A DNA stretch of 37,505 nucleotides from an uncultured delta proteobacterium (GTDB lineage: Bacteria; Desulfobacterota; WTBG01; CAIYCZ01; CAIRTM01). The position numbers and the translations under genes are program-made. The stretch's first letter is position 1; every line of letters starts with the position of its first letter. Shown here one piece after another: positions 25,944 to 33,879 of the stretch. Location: NCBI GenBank assembly GCA_903911225.1, contig CAIWCT010000157.1:1-37505 (forward strand), read 5' to 3'. A model generated the notes under the pieces. It did no database searches. It had not been told where the DNA came from and saw only the letters and a program-made list of their open reading frames with translations.

Positions 25944-27077
25944 ATGAAGCAAAACCGTATGGCATTAATGGCGGCGGCACTTTTGCTGGTAGTGTGCTGC
26001 GCCAGCACGGCACTGTCTGCCGAACCCAAAAAAGGTCTACTTGTCTACGACTCAATTTACAGCTCCACGACTGAAGTCGCCTATTGGCTTAAAGCAATCA
26101 TCGGCAATGAGCAATCACTTGATGTTAAAAAACTTGATCAAGTTATCACAGTAAAGCCTTATGATTATGTAATTATCGGCAGCTACTCAAAATGGGAAAA
26201 GGCTTCACCTCGCATTTATAAATTTATTGAAAAAAACCAGATGGAACTTGCGCAAAAGCAGGTTTGTTACTTCCTTCTTGGCGGCGACTGGGATGAGACC
26301 ATGGTTTTAAAAGCTCCCGGGGCTCCAGTAAAAATTATCGCCGGAAGAAACTATCTTTTTGATCTTAAGGAAAAATTCCCCAATATTAAACCTGTTTTAA
26401 TTGGCGGTTTTGGCGGACGTCAAGTTATGTCCGCCCTCAACGGATCCGACGCATTCATGATCTGGGTTCTTGAACATCTTGCAAAAGAAGGCGCGCACTG
26501 GGTCGGCCTTGATATATGGGAATCCCTGGTCCCTGCCCGAGTTGAAGTATTCGGCAATGAGGTACGAACGAAAATTCTCGGACTTGAGCCCCTTGATGAT
26601 GTGCAGAAATATCGTGGATTCTGGAATTCACTACAGCCAGCATCTCTTACTGATCCTACTAAAGTCAAAACAACCACGCTTATCACAAAAGATGGCGGAA
26701 AAACATGGGAAGCAAAAAGCGAGCGGCCATATACGGTCAAGCAAAACACAGAAAAAATCTTCTATTCACGTTCTCGCATAAAAGCTGATTTGCCCTCAAC
26801 CATAAAGCTTATTAATGAGTGGGCTAAAAAGGAAGACCTTGAGCTTAAGGAACTTAAAAAAGCCGACTATATGTCATATTTCAATGCCATTAAAAAAATC
26901 GATGGCAAAGACAAAATTATTTATATTGTTACTGCCATTATGCCTGACGATCCTGGCAATGTACACGTTTCCTTCAGATCATGGGATAAGCCTGATGCGC
27001 GTAAGCCCCTTGAAGAAGCTATTGAAAAGGGGGAAAAAACAATTTGGGCTGATGGCAGAAAAATCGAAGGAAGATAA
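25944..27077 (+). CDS. Exported flavodoxin-like domain protein with a BNR-type motif
   Basis: The 377-residue protein has a signal peptide (AALLLVVCCASTALSA, cleavage after residue 26). A flavodoxin-like domain follows: GLLVYDSIYSSTTEVAYWL (31-49) resembles the beta1-loop-alpha1 phosphate site and YDYVIIGSYSKW (73-84) the second strand and loop. Flavodoxins are normally cytoplasmic, so an exported version is unusual, and FMN binding is unproven because the loop lacks the typical TGNT. The C-terminal third carries TKDGGKTW (248-255) and YTVK (263-266), a segment very like the end of the neighbouring YCF48 protein. GGGAG lies seven bases before the ATG. Terminators on both sides suggest single-gene control, unless the upstream one is leaky. 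A function with the envelope cluster is inferred from position and the shared motif. Confidence 0.75.
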   Translation: MKQNRMALMAAALLLVVCCASTALSAEPKKGLLVYDSIYSSTTEVAYWLKAIIGNEQSLDVKKLDQVITVKPYDYVIIGSYSKWEKASPRIYKFIEKNQMELAQKQVCYFLLGGDWDETMVLKAPGAPVKIIAGRNYLFDLKEKFPNIKPVLIGGFGGRQVMSALNGSDAFMIWVLEHLAKEGAHWVGLDIWESLVPARVEVFGNEVRTKILGLEPLDDVQKYRGFWNSLQPASLTDPTKVKTTTLITKDGGKTWEAKSERPYTVKQNTEKIFYSRSRIKADLPSTIKLINEWAKKEDLELKELKKADYMSYFNAIKKIDGKDKIIYIVTAIMPDDPGNVHVSFRSWDKPDARKPLEEAIEKGEKTIWADGRKIEGR

Positions 27078-27100
27078 CTCGACACTGACAAGTCACAAAA

Positions 27101-27133
27101 AGCAAGAGGCGGGCATATAACCTGCCTCTTGCT
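27101..27133 (+). terminator. Intrinsic terminator after the flavodoxin-like gene
   Basis: AGCAAGAGGCGGG (27101-27113), a seven-base loop and CCTGCCTCTTGCT (27121-27133) form a 13-bp stem with one G-U pair, followed by six T. It lies 23 bp after the stop codon. Confidence 0.92.
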
Positions 27134-27166
27134 TTTTTTAACACTTATTGTAAAGGAGTCGCGTAT

Positions 27167-27946
27167 ATGAAAATATTAAAAATTCTCCTCGGACTCATTC
27201 TTGCTCTTATACTGATTATAGCTGCAATCGCCGTCAACACACGCATGGATGGTGAAAAGCAATACGCTAAGTATGCCTCAGTTACCAGTGAAGCACTTAA
27301 AGCTTTTACGCTTAAGCCATTTCAGGTTAAGGCAAATTATCAGCATGTACAATCACTGCCTATAATGGATATATCTGTTTCCAGCAGCACCGGAGATCGC
27401 CTGGCGCGTATCAATTCTCTTGACGCAACCATGATGCTGTGCATGAAAATGTATACGCTCATGATCAGACCAACCTATGACTACAACCTGCCGGTGATGT
27501 CTGTTGATTTTATTTTCATGCCATTCGGCAAACGGATATTTGTAATAGAAATAATTGATCCTGCTAAAATTGATGACGCCAATAAAAAAACCTGCTACGA
27601 AAAAATGAAGGCCCAGTATTTAAAAATTGCAAGCCTGCCTTCATCGGGAACGCGTGACTGGTATAAAAATTTTCTTACCGATTTCAGCATCCACAGCAAG
27701 GCAGAAAAAAAAGACGATGAGGTGCTCCTTGCAGTCTACAAAGCATATCTCGATGCATACGTTGCTATGGCAAAAAATGCACAGCAACTACCTCCTGAAA
27801 CCAGCGTAAAAATGAAAGAGGGCCTTGAGAAATATGTTTCAACCCTTCTTTCACAAGGCGGTCCTGCAGTTGAAGTTTTCAAGAAGATACTTGGACCGGA
27901 TGGCCAGAAGGATTATGTGCGGACGGTTATGTTTGGGCTTGACTGA
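27167..27946 (+). CDS. Membrane-anchored protein of unknown function
   Basis: I do not recognise this 259-residue protein. Residues 4-24 are a strongly hydrophobic helix (ILKILLGLILALILIIAAIAV) with no obvious cleavage site, so it is probably a signal anchor with the rest in the periplasm. The soluble part is mixed alpha/beta and charged (runs such as KAEKKDDEVLLAVYKAYLDAYVAMAK), has only two cysteines and shows no known catalytic motif. AAAGGAG lies eight bases before the ATG. It follows the flavodoxin-like gene on the same strand with a strong terminator between them, and has its own terminator behind it. It may belong functionally to the envelope cluster, but only position suggests this. 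Confidence 0.8.
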   Translation: MKILKILLGLILALILIIAAIAVNTRMDGEKQYAKYASVTSEALKAFTLKPFQVKANYQHVQSLPIMDISVSSSTGDRLARINSLDATMMLCMKMYTLMIRPTYDYNLPVMSVDFIFMPFGKRIFVIEIIDPAKIDDANKKTCYEKMKAQYLKIASLPSSGTRDWYKNFLTDFSIHSKAEKKDDEVLLAVYKAYLDAYVAMAKNAQQLPPETSVKMKEGLEKYVSTLLSQGGPAVEVFKKILGPDGQKDYVRTVMFGLD

Positions 27947-27969
27947 TAAGTACTGCTCTTAAATTTTAT

Positions 27970-28003
27970 GCCGGAAGAGCTTTACCGCTGTTCCGGCTTT
28001 TTT
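27970..28003 (+). terminator. Intrinsic terminator after the unknown membrane-anchored protein
   Basis: GCCGGAA-G-AGC, a six-base loop, then GCT-G-TTCCGGC (ending 27997) form a ten-pair stem with one G-G mismatch, followed by six T. It starts 23 bp after the stop codon. Confidence 0.88.
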
Positions 28004-28009
28004 ATGCGC

Positions 28010-28191
28010 TAGAGCATTTTTCAAAAGAGCATTGCCATATTCGCACAGGTGAGCTTTTGGTGAGTGCAGCCCGTGCGGTTCGAGCGATTGCCCTGCCATC
28101 ATTGCCGGCTGCTCTTGCGAGAATTTAGCACGGGCAAACGAATCAAAAACGCACCTGTGCAGACGGTTACAACAAAAAGAAAAATGCTCTA
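28010..28191. repeat. Nested 182-bp foldback element (possible MITE or structured RNA)
   Basis: The ends are a perfect 13-bp inverted repeat: TAGAGCATTTTTC (28010-28022) and its reverse complement (28179-28191). Inside, GCACAGGTG (28043-28051) pairs with CACCTGTGC (28152-28160), extended by a TTTTG/CAAAA stretch. Further in, GCCCGTGC (28069-28076) pairs with GCACGGGC (28128-28135). The arms are co-linear, so the whole unit can fold into one long interrupted hairpin. It has no coding potential. TA at both outer ends would fit the target duplication of Tc1/mariner-IS630-type miniature elements. A folded non-coding RNA is the alternative. The rest of the 430-bp gap (27947-28376) shows no gene. 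Confidence 0.6.
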
Positions 28192-28376
28192 AGACATGAA
28201 GCAGTCTGCATTTTTTTTAGCTGTATACCTTGCGGTGTAAGTAACGCTGTCGGCACGACCCGGTACTTATGAATAAGCTCGTACGTGCTCCATGAAACCC
28301 ATAAGAGTATGCGAACCAAATCAAAAAATATGCCGCTTCATGCAAAAATAAATGGCGACACTACTTTTGTAAAAAG

Positions 28377-29150
28377 CTATATTTTATAAAACATACCTTT
28401 TACAACTGCTTCGGCATCAGTCATTTTTTTTCGATAGATGGCGATTTGCCGATCAAAACTCGACAGCGGATGAGTAAGTTTATAGCCCAGAAACATCTGC
28501 TTATACCAGTCGCCAAGCAGTGCTCCGGCATCCTTATTATAGTGCGCCGGCATAACCACCGCATCAAGGGGCTGCCGAGGGGGAATACCCGGGAGCTTAA
28601 TGCCGCTCCTGCCTAGCACCAGCGTTGTGAGCGGCAGTACCTTTTCGGGCAGTTTAAGCTTTTCTCTTAGGAAAGCACTATCCAACAGCCCTGCCCTGGC
28701 AGTCTCAGACAGCATGATGCTTCTGATGCCGAGCGCTTCAGCCGCCAAATTCATACTCATGGCAGCAAGACCAGCATTAAAAATCGCAAGGCTAAGATTT
28801 ACAAACGGCGTATCCTGTAAATCTGGCAGGAGGTTCTTAAGGCGGAAATTATCTGCACAAATCGTGATAGCAAAAGCGCCTTTAAAAGGAATGGGCCGGT
28901 CAAAGGTCTCATGCCATTGCTCTCTTGAGAAAGTTATAAATGTCCATGTTTGAAGATTAACGGTGCTCGGCGCAAACCGCCCCGCCTCAAGTATTGACTG
29001 TATCTCCTCCTCGCGGAGAGGCTCATCGCTGAAGGACCGGCAACTGCGGCGGGAACATAAAAGTTTTATTGCCTGAGGTGCTTCACCTGAAAGCACTGTT
29101 GCAGGCTTGCCGGTAAAAAGGGCTGCAAAATTTTTAATCCAGCTCACCAT
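28377..29150 (-). CDS. Nitroreductase family protein
   Basis: The 257-residue protein has the FMN-dependent nitroreductase core after a 25-30-residue N-terminal extension. CSRRSCRSFSDEPL supplies the FMN phosphate arginines, and AGRFAPSTVNLQTWTFI matches the APS-x-x-N-x-Q block that opens most family members. LNLAAEALGIRSIML is the usual later helix. These cytoplasmic homodimers reduce quinones, nitroaromatics or flavins with NAD(P)H; the physiological substrate is rarely known. The C-terminal 50 residues (SSFDRQIAIYRKKMTDAEAVVKGMF) are unusually charged. It begins 13 bp after hpt and is likely co-transcribed, with a weak ribosome-binding site. No clear terminator follows. Confidence 0.88.
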   Translation of the reverse strand: MVSWIKNFAALFTGKPATVLSGEAPQAIKLLCSRRSCRSFSDEPLREEEIQSILEAGRFAPSTVNLQTWTFITFSREQWHETFDRPIPFKGAFAITICADNFRLKNLLPDLQDTPFVNLSLAIFNAGLAAMSMNLAAEALGIRSIMLSETARAGLLDSAFLREKLKLPEKVLPLTTLVLGRSGIKLPGIPPRQPLDAVVMPAHYNKDAGALLGDWYKQMFLGYKLTHPLSSFDRQIAIYRKKMTDAEAVVKGMFYKI

Positions 29151-29163
29151 TTGCGCCAGAAGC

Positions 29164-29691
29164 TCATGAAGCAGTCATTATGTATATTGCAGGAAGGCCT
29201 CTGAACTGTTCATCAAAGTCAAGACCATATCCAACTACAAAGCCTTCCTGTATGGTAAAGGCTGAGTAATCTATGATGGGATTACTGACGCGCGCGATTT
29301 GTTTGTCGATCAGGCAGCATGTTTTTATTGATTTCGGGTTATGTTGCAGTAAATGCTGCTTGAGATAGGCAATTGTATGACCGGTATCAATAATATCATC
29401 AACAATCAGAACATGTCGGTCCGCAACCTGTATACTTATGTCTTTCTTGAGAGAGCAGGTGCCAGAGGACACCTGCGAAGAGCCATACGATGATATCTGA
29501 ACAAAATCGATATCGGCGTCAACCTTGAGACTGCGCGCCAGATCAGACAAAAAAATAAAAGCCCCTTTTAAAACACCGATAATAACAGGTCGGGTTTTTT
29601 TATAATCGGAAGAAATCTGCAGGGCAAGAGCATGCACACGCTGAGAAATAATTTCGCTGGAGAAAAGAGGTTCAAATGCCTGTGATTTCAT
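29164..29691 (-). CDS. hpt: Hypoxanthine phosphoribosyltransferase
   Basis: The enzyme salvages hypoxanthine and guanine with PRPP to IMP and GMP in the cytoplasm. The PRPP-binding signature VLIVDDIIDTGHT is intact. The family's VIIGVLKGAFIFLSDLAR and the base-contacting FVVGYGLDFDEQFRGLP near the C-terminus are present. I set the start at the ATG at 29691 (175 residues, normal for the family), which has CAGGG upstream. The longest frame begins at a GTG at 29730 and would add 13 residues not expected in the family. Together with purF, guaB and guaA it makes the window rich in purine genes. The nitroreductase gene follows after 13 bp. Confidence 0.93.
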   Translation of the reverse strand: MKSQAFEPLFSSEIISQRVHALALQISSDYKKTRPVIIGVLKGAFIFLSDLARSLKVDADIDFVQISSYGSSQVSSGTCSLKKDISIQVADRHVLIVDDIIDTGHTIAYLKQHLLQHNPKSIKTCCLIDKQIARVSNPIIDYSAFTIQEGFVVGYGLDFDEQFRGLPAIYIMTAS

Positions 29692-29816
29692 TAAAAATAA
29701 ACCCTGTGCAGAATAACCTGTTGAATTCACATGCCCCGGTTACATTTATTCTAAAAAGCAACGGCAAACTCCCCCTTTGTTTTTTAATTAGCTGAAATAA
29801 CTTTATTTTTTAAAAC

Positions 29817-29831
29817 GCTCAGCTTTTGAGC
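29817..29831 (-). terminator. Possible weak terminator after era
   Basis: GCTCA, a five-base loop and TGAGC form a short hairpin. On the minus strand it is followed by GTTTTAAAAAATAAAG. It lies 180 bp after era and 126 bp before the hpt start. The stem is short and the T-run interrupted. Confidence 0.3.
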
Positions 29832-30010
29832 ACAATGGCCGAAAGCCTTTGTTTTCAGTCATTAAAGATGTCTTTCTACAGGATTTTCCACAGGATGTAA
29901 ACATTTGGTGTTGATTAAACTGCCGCATCAATATCTAGTAAAACAACAGTCTCTGAACGCAAAATATGGCAATTAATAAAACAATCGGTAGTTTGGATTA
30001 ACGCAGACTG

Positions 30011-30913
30011 CTAACGCTGAACATAGCCGAACTTTTTCAGAGACTTAATGTTTTCGCGCCAGTGTTTTTCAACCTTTACCTGCAAATCAAGATATACGCC
30101 ACCATACCCCATAAACTGCTGTATATCACAGCGGGCATCGTGGCCAATCTTTTTTATCATAGCTCCCCCGCTTCCGATTAGAATTCCTTTTTGCGAGTCC
30201 TTTTCTACATAGATATTGGCGCGTATATAGGCCCCGCCCTCATCACGCTCCTTCATGTCCTCAATAACCACTGCGGTGCTGTAAGGGATTTCTTCCTGCG
30301 TATAATGAAAAATCTTTTCGCGAATGAATTCAGCTATGAAATCGCGTTGAATCTGATCGGATATAATGTCATCAGGATACAAGGCAGGGGCCTCGGGAAG
30401 CTTTGAAATGGTTATTTCTAGCAACCGATCCATATTTTCACCGCCCAAGGCGGAAACTGGTACTATTTCATCAAACTCCATGAGCCCCTGATAACTTACA
30501 ATAAGCGGCAAAAGCAGATCTTTTTGAATCCGGTCGATTTTATTGATAACCAGGAAAACCCGCTTGCCCGTCTTTTTAATTTCACGGGCAAGTTCAACGT
30601 CGGCATGCCGGGGCTTCTGGCATTCGACAAGCATAAAAATAATATCAGCCTCCTCAAAGGTCATCTTGGCAGCTGATACCATAAAATCGCCAAGCTTGTC
30701 CTTGGGACTGTGGATGCCGGCCGTATCGAAAAAAACGATCTGGGCCTGATCTGTGGTAAGGATACCTTTGATGACGCCGCGTGTTGTCTGTGGCTTGGGA
30801 GAAACGATAGCAAGCTTGGAGCCGATAAGATGATTTACAAGTGTTGATTTCCCGACATTGGGAAGCCCCACAACAGAAACAAAACCGGCTTTGAAACTTT
30901 CAGGTTTTGACAT
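30011..30913 (-). CDS. era: GTPase Era
   Basis: Era is an essential GTPase that binds the 3' end of 16S rRNA and helps 30S subunit maturation. The 300-residue length is standard. The G-domain motifs are complete: G1 GLPNVGKS (16-23), G3 DTAG, and G4 NKID. The C-terminal KH domain ends the protein (GILIGSGGAMIKKIGHDARCDIQ, with the GxxG turn in GSGG). It lies 118 bp downstream of mlaC on the same strand; I see no strong terminator between them, so it may share the mla transcript. The usual neighbours rnc and recO are not present. Confidence 0.97.
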   Translation of the reverse strand: MSKPESFKAGFVSVVGLPNVGKSTLVNHLIGSKLAIVSPKPQTTRGVIKGILTTDQAQIVFFDTAGIHSPKDKLGDFMVSAAKMTFEEADIIFMLVECQKPRHADVELAREIKKTGKRVFLVINKIDRIQKDLLLPLIVSYQGLMEFDEIVPVSALGGENMDRLLEITISKLPEAPALYPDDIISDQIQRDFIAEFIREKIFHYTQEEIPYSTAVVIEDMKERDEGGAYIRANIYVEKDSQKGILIGSGGAMIKKIGHDARCDIQQFMGYGGVYLDLQVKVEKHWRENIKSLKKFGYVQR

Positions 30914-31031
30914 GAACTTAACCAGAAAAAAATAATTTTGAAAAAATAATGCGAACCTTAAAAAAACAAGTTCCTCGGATGAAGCACCAAAACTGTCAGA
31001 AACAGGGGGGATGCATCTAATGCAACGATGC

Positions 31032-31703
31032 TCACTGCCCTGATTTTGCCTGCTGCTCAGTTTTTTTGCCGGGCAGCTCTATCCCATCCTTCGCTTTTAG
31101 CTTGTTGATCAGAGTTGCAAAAGATCCGTTTGCAAGAATTTCATTAAACTGAGTTCGATAATTTGCAACAATTCCGACCCCTTCAATGGTCAGATCATAG
31201 ACAACCCACGAGCCATTCTTATTTATGAGTTTATAGTTGAGCGGCAGCTCCTTGTCGTTGAGCAGAATCTTTGTCTCAACCAAGGCATAGTGCTCCTGCT
31301 CAATGGTTTCTTGAAGGTATGATATATTTTTTGACGTAAAATCTTTCGCCTCCTGCAAAAACAGATCTATCTTTGAAATATAGGTGCGCTCGAGAAAATC
31401 GACAAAAATATCGATAAACTGCTTCTGCTGCTCTGATGTTAAGTCACGCCAGTGAGGACCGAGCGTACGCTTGGCCATCTCCTCCCAGTCAAATGTGCCG
31501 GAGGCTGCTGTATGAATAAGTTTATTGCGTTCGACTTTTTTCTCAGGGGCTGCATTGGCAGGATCTTTAAGTATTGTCAGAACCTTGTCAACCACCTGCT
31601 TAAGATTATCGGTAATCTGGCCGGCTGAAGCAATGGGCATGAACAAAAAAAACACCGTAAGTGCTGCAAAGGCTATAAACATTCCCGACTTTGTGCGCTT
31701 CAT
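31032..31703 (-). CDS. mlaC: MlaC-like periplasmic phospholipid-binding protein
   Basis: MlaC carries phospholipid between the outer-membrane component and the inner-membrane MlaFED complex. The 223-residue product has a signal peptide (MFIAFAALTVFFLFMPIASA, cleavage after residue 27). A Ttg2D/MlaC body follows: the DWEEMAKRTLGPHWRDLTSEQQKQFIDIF block, FLERTYISKID, and the NKNGSWVVYDLTIEGVGIVANYRTQF ending typical of the family. I start at the ATG at 31703, which has AAGGAG eight bases upstream and the signal peptide right after. The frame is open up to 31802, but that would overlap mlaD and put 33 residues before the signal sequence. It lies 22 bp after mlaD and is last in mlaEFDC. Confidence 0.92.
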   Translation of the reverse strand: MKRTKSGMFIAFAALTVFFLFMPIASAGQITDNLKQVVDKVLTILKDPANAAPEKKVERNKLIHTAASGTFDWEEMAKRTLGPHWRDLTSEQQKQFIDIFVDFLERTYISKIDLFLQEAKDFTSKNISYLQETIEQEHYALVETKILLNDKELPLNYKLINKNGSWVVYDLTIEGVGIVANYRTQFNEILANGSFATLINKLKAKDGIELPGKKTEQQAKSGQ

Positions 31704-31725
31704 CCCATCACTCCTTTTAGTAGTC

Positions 31726-32166
31726 TTAAACTTTACCGAAAACAAACTTGGATATAAGCTCTTCAATATCAACGGGGGGCTGGGTTTCACGAATTTTATC
31801 ACCGGTCTTCAATATGACATCTGAGCCCCCTGGCACGATATCGATATACTTCTCGCCCAGCAAACCTTTTGTTTTGATCCGTGCTATGGCGTCATCCTGG
31901 AGCTCTACAGCGCCATTAACTGACAGCACAACCTTAGCCTTGTAATTATCAAGCGTTATTTGCTTCACCCTGCCGATCTCAACGCCGGCTATCTCCACAA
32001 GCGCGCCGTTTTTAAGTCCGGCAATAGACGGAAACACAGCTGTTACCAGATAGCCGTTATTGCCCATCACCTCCATTTTGGCGAATTTGGTGGATATGTA
32101 GCCAAGACACAGTATGCCCGCCAGAATAAAAAGGCCGACAACAAGTTCAAGGGTTCCTCTACGCAT
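31726..32166 (-). CDS. mlaD: MlaD-like MCE-domain lipid transport protein
   Basis: MlaD forms a hexameric ring on the periplasmic face of the inner membrane through which lipids pass. The 146-residue protein has one N-terminal transmembrane helix (LELVVGLFILAGILCLGYIS, about 6-25). A single MCE domain follows with the expected AVFPSIAGLKNGALVEIAGVEIGRV and RIKTKGLLGEKYIDIVPG blocks. The length matches single-MCE MlaD. It begins 12 bp after mlaF and is followed closely by mlaC, so all four genes form one operon. Confidence 0.95.
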   Translation of the reverse strand: MRRGTLELVVGLFILAGILCLGYISTKFAKMEVMGNNGYLVTAVFPSIAGLKNGALVEIAGVEIGRVKQITLDNYKAKVVLSVNGAVELQDDAIARIKTKGLLGEKYIDIVPGGSDVILKTGDKIRETQPPVDIEELISKFVFGKV

Positions 32167-32178
32167 GCTTATTCTCCT

Positions 32179-32925
32179 TTAAACATAATGAAGCGGTCCA
32201 TCGATGCTTCCGGATAAAAACTGTTGAAATGCGGGATTGCCCTGCCTGACTATTTCATCATAGGTTCCGTTAATAATGATCCGGCCATCATCCATCATGG
32301 CGATCTTCTGCACGATGGTGAACACGCGCGGCACATCATGCGTGACGATGATACCAGTGAATCCAAGCCTGCGGTGGCACAGCTGAATATAGTTGAGAAT
32401 GCTCTGGCCGATGATGGGATCAAGGCCTGTCGTCGGCTCGTCAAACAGCATAATGGACGGCTGCATGATCATGGCGCGAGCAAGGGACGTGCGCTTGCGC
32501 ATACCGCCGCTCAGTTCAGCAGGATACTTGTGAGCGTCTTTCTTGAGGCCCATATGCTCAAGCTCTACAAAAACACGATCCTTGATTTCCGGTTCCTTCA
32601 TCGCTGTCTTCTCCCGCAGGGGAAAGGCGACATTTTCAAATACCGTCAGGGAGTCGAACAGGGCGCCTTCCTGAAAAAGATAGCCGAATTTGCGGCGCAT
32701 GGCTTCAAGCTGTTTACCATGAAGACTGCCCACGTTCTGTTCGTCCACAAAAATATCGCCCGTGTCTGGCTTCATAATCCCGATGATGTGTTTGAGCAAA
32801 ACGCTTTTTCCAAGACCGCTGCGGCCTATAAGCGCAAACATTTCGCCTTCAAGTATCTCAAGGTTTAAACCCTTCAGCACCTGGTTGCCATTAAAACTTT
32901 TGTAGGCATCACGGACGATTATCAT
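32179..32925 (-). CDS. mlaF: MlaF-like ABC transporter ATPase
   Basis: This is the ATPase of the phospholipid transporter, 248 residues. Walker A is GRSGLGKS (34-41), the ABC signature LSGGMRKR (138-145, the MlaF-type variant) and Walker B with D-loop FDEPTTGLD (161-169). The switch histidine is in IIVTHDVP. It starts three bases after the stop of mlaE, implying translational coupling. The small STAS subunit MlaB, which regulates MlaF in enterobacteria, is not encoded nearby. Confidence 0.95.
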   Translation of the reverse strand: MIIVRDAYKSFNGNQVLKGLNLEILEGEMFALIGRSGLGKSVLLKHIIGIMKPDTGDIFVDEQNVGSLHGKQLEAMRRKFGYLFQEGALFDSLTVFENVAFPLREKTAMKEPEIKDRVFVELEHMGLKKDAHKYPAELSGGMRKRTSLARAMIMQPSIMLFDEPTTGLDPIIGQSILNYIQLCHRRLGFTGIIVTHDVPRVFTIVQKIAMMDDGRIIINGTYDEIVRQGNPAFQQFLSGSIDGPLHYV

Positions 32926-32928
32926 TGT

Positions 32929-33702
32929 TCACAAAGAAATTGAAGTTATGAAATAATCCCAGATAAGAATCAAAACCGAGGATATGACCACGGACTGTGT
33001 TGTGGCCTTGCCAACGCCCTTGGCGCCGAATTCCGTAAAAAAACCTTTGTAGCAGCATACCCAGGAGACAATGAGGCCGAAACTCAGGGACTTGGTTATC
33101 CCCATCGTGATATCCTTCATTTCGACAAAATTGCTCATCTCTCCGAAATAGGTGCCCTCGCTCACGCCGAGCAGCTTCACGCCCACGAGATAGCCGCCCC
33201 AAATACCGATCATGCTGAAAAAAGCTCCGAGCAGAGGAAATGAAACAACAGCTGCTACCACATTGGGAACAACCAGATAGCGATAAGGATTAACTGCCAT
33301 TATTTCAAGGGCATCTATCTGTTCGGTAATGCGCATGATGCCGATTTCCGAGGCAAGCGCTGATCCAGCACGCCCGGTAATCATGAGAGCAGAAACAACA
33401 GGGCCGAGTTCGCGGATAAGTGAAAGCGCCACTGTCGGCCCAAGCAGAGATTCACCCCCGAACTTACTCAAAGCATAAAAAACCTGCAGCGCAAATACCA
33501 TGCCTGTAAAAGCGCCGGTTAACAGCACGATGACCGTTGATTTGACGCCTATGAAGATGATCTGCTCAAGCACCCGCCTGAACTTAAGCGGTGAGCCGAA
33601 AAGCCAGAAAAATGCTGTAAGCAGAAACATGCCATAGGAGCCGAGCATTTCAAGCACACCCAGCGCACCTCGGCCTAATCCCCTGATACATGAAATAAAC
33701 AC
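32929..33702 (-). CDS. mlaE: MlaE-like ABC transporter permease
   Basis: The 257-residue integral membrane protein is the permease of the Mla lipid transporter (YrbE/Ttg2B family). It has the hallmark LTGAFTGMVFALQVFYAL and LIRELGPVVSALMITGRAGSALASEIGIMRITEQIDALEIMAVNP, the conserved coupling region that contacts MlaF, plus about five hydrophobic helices. The start is a GTG at 33702 preceded by AAAGGTGA. It is first in the mlaEFDC operon. The 252-bp gap to the divergent guaB holds the promoters of both units. MlaE-type systems keep the outer membrane asymmetric, so this gene supports a diderm host. Confidence 0.95.
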   Translation of the reverse strand: MFISCIRGLGRGALGVLEMLGSYGMFLLTAFFWLFGSPLKFRRVLEQIIFIGVKSTVIVLLTGAFTGMVFALQVFYALSKFGGESLLGPTVALSLIRELGPVVSALMITGRAGSALASEIGIMRITEQIDALEIMAVNPYRYLVVPNVVAAVVSFPLLGAFFSMIGIWGGYLVGVKLLGVSEGTYFGEMSNFVEMKDITMGITKSLSFGLIVSWVCCYKGFFTEFGAKGVGKATTQSVVISSVLILIWDYFITSISL

Positions 33703-33879
33703 GATTCACCTTTTAAAAAATTATCTTTTTATTATATAGAGATTAAATGTTCAGTACAAGCAAAAACACTAAGTACTGTTTTTACTTTCATGTCTGACGG
33801 CGACTGGATTGAAGCGGATGTATAAAGTAAAAAATTCAAGCAGCAATGAGCAATGGCTCGTACTGTAAAGTTTCAAAAC

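Noticed and set aside
29870-29905. TTTTCCACA resembling a DnaA box, beside two ACAGGAT repeats
   Set aside because: A single one-mismatch box without dnaA, dnaN, gyrB or a cluster of boxes is not evidence for an origin.
32224-32868. 214-residue open frame antisense to mlaF
   Set aside because: Fully opposite a well-supported ABC ATPase, with no recognisable motif.
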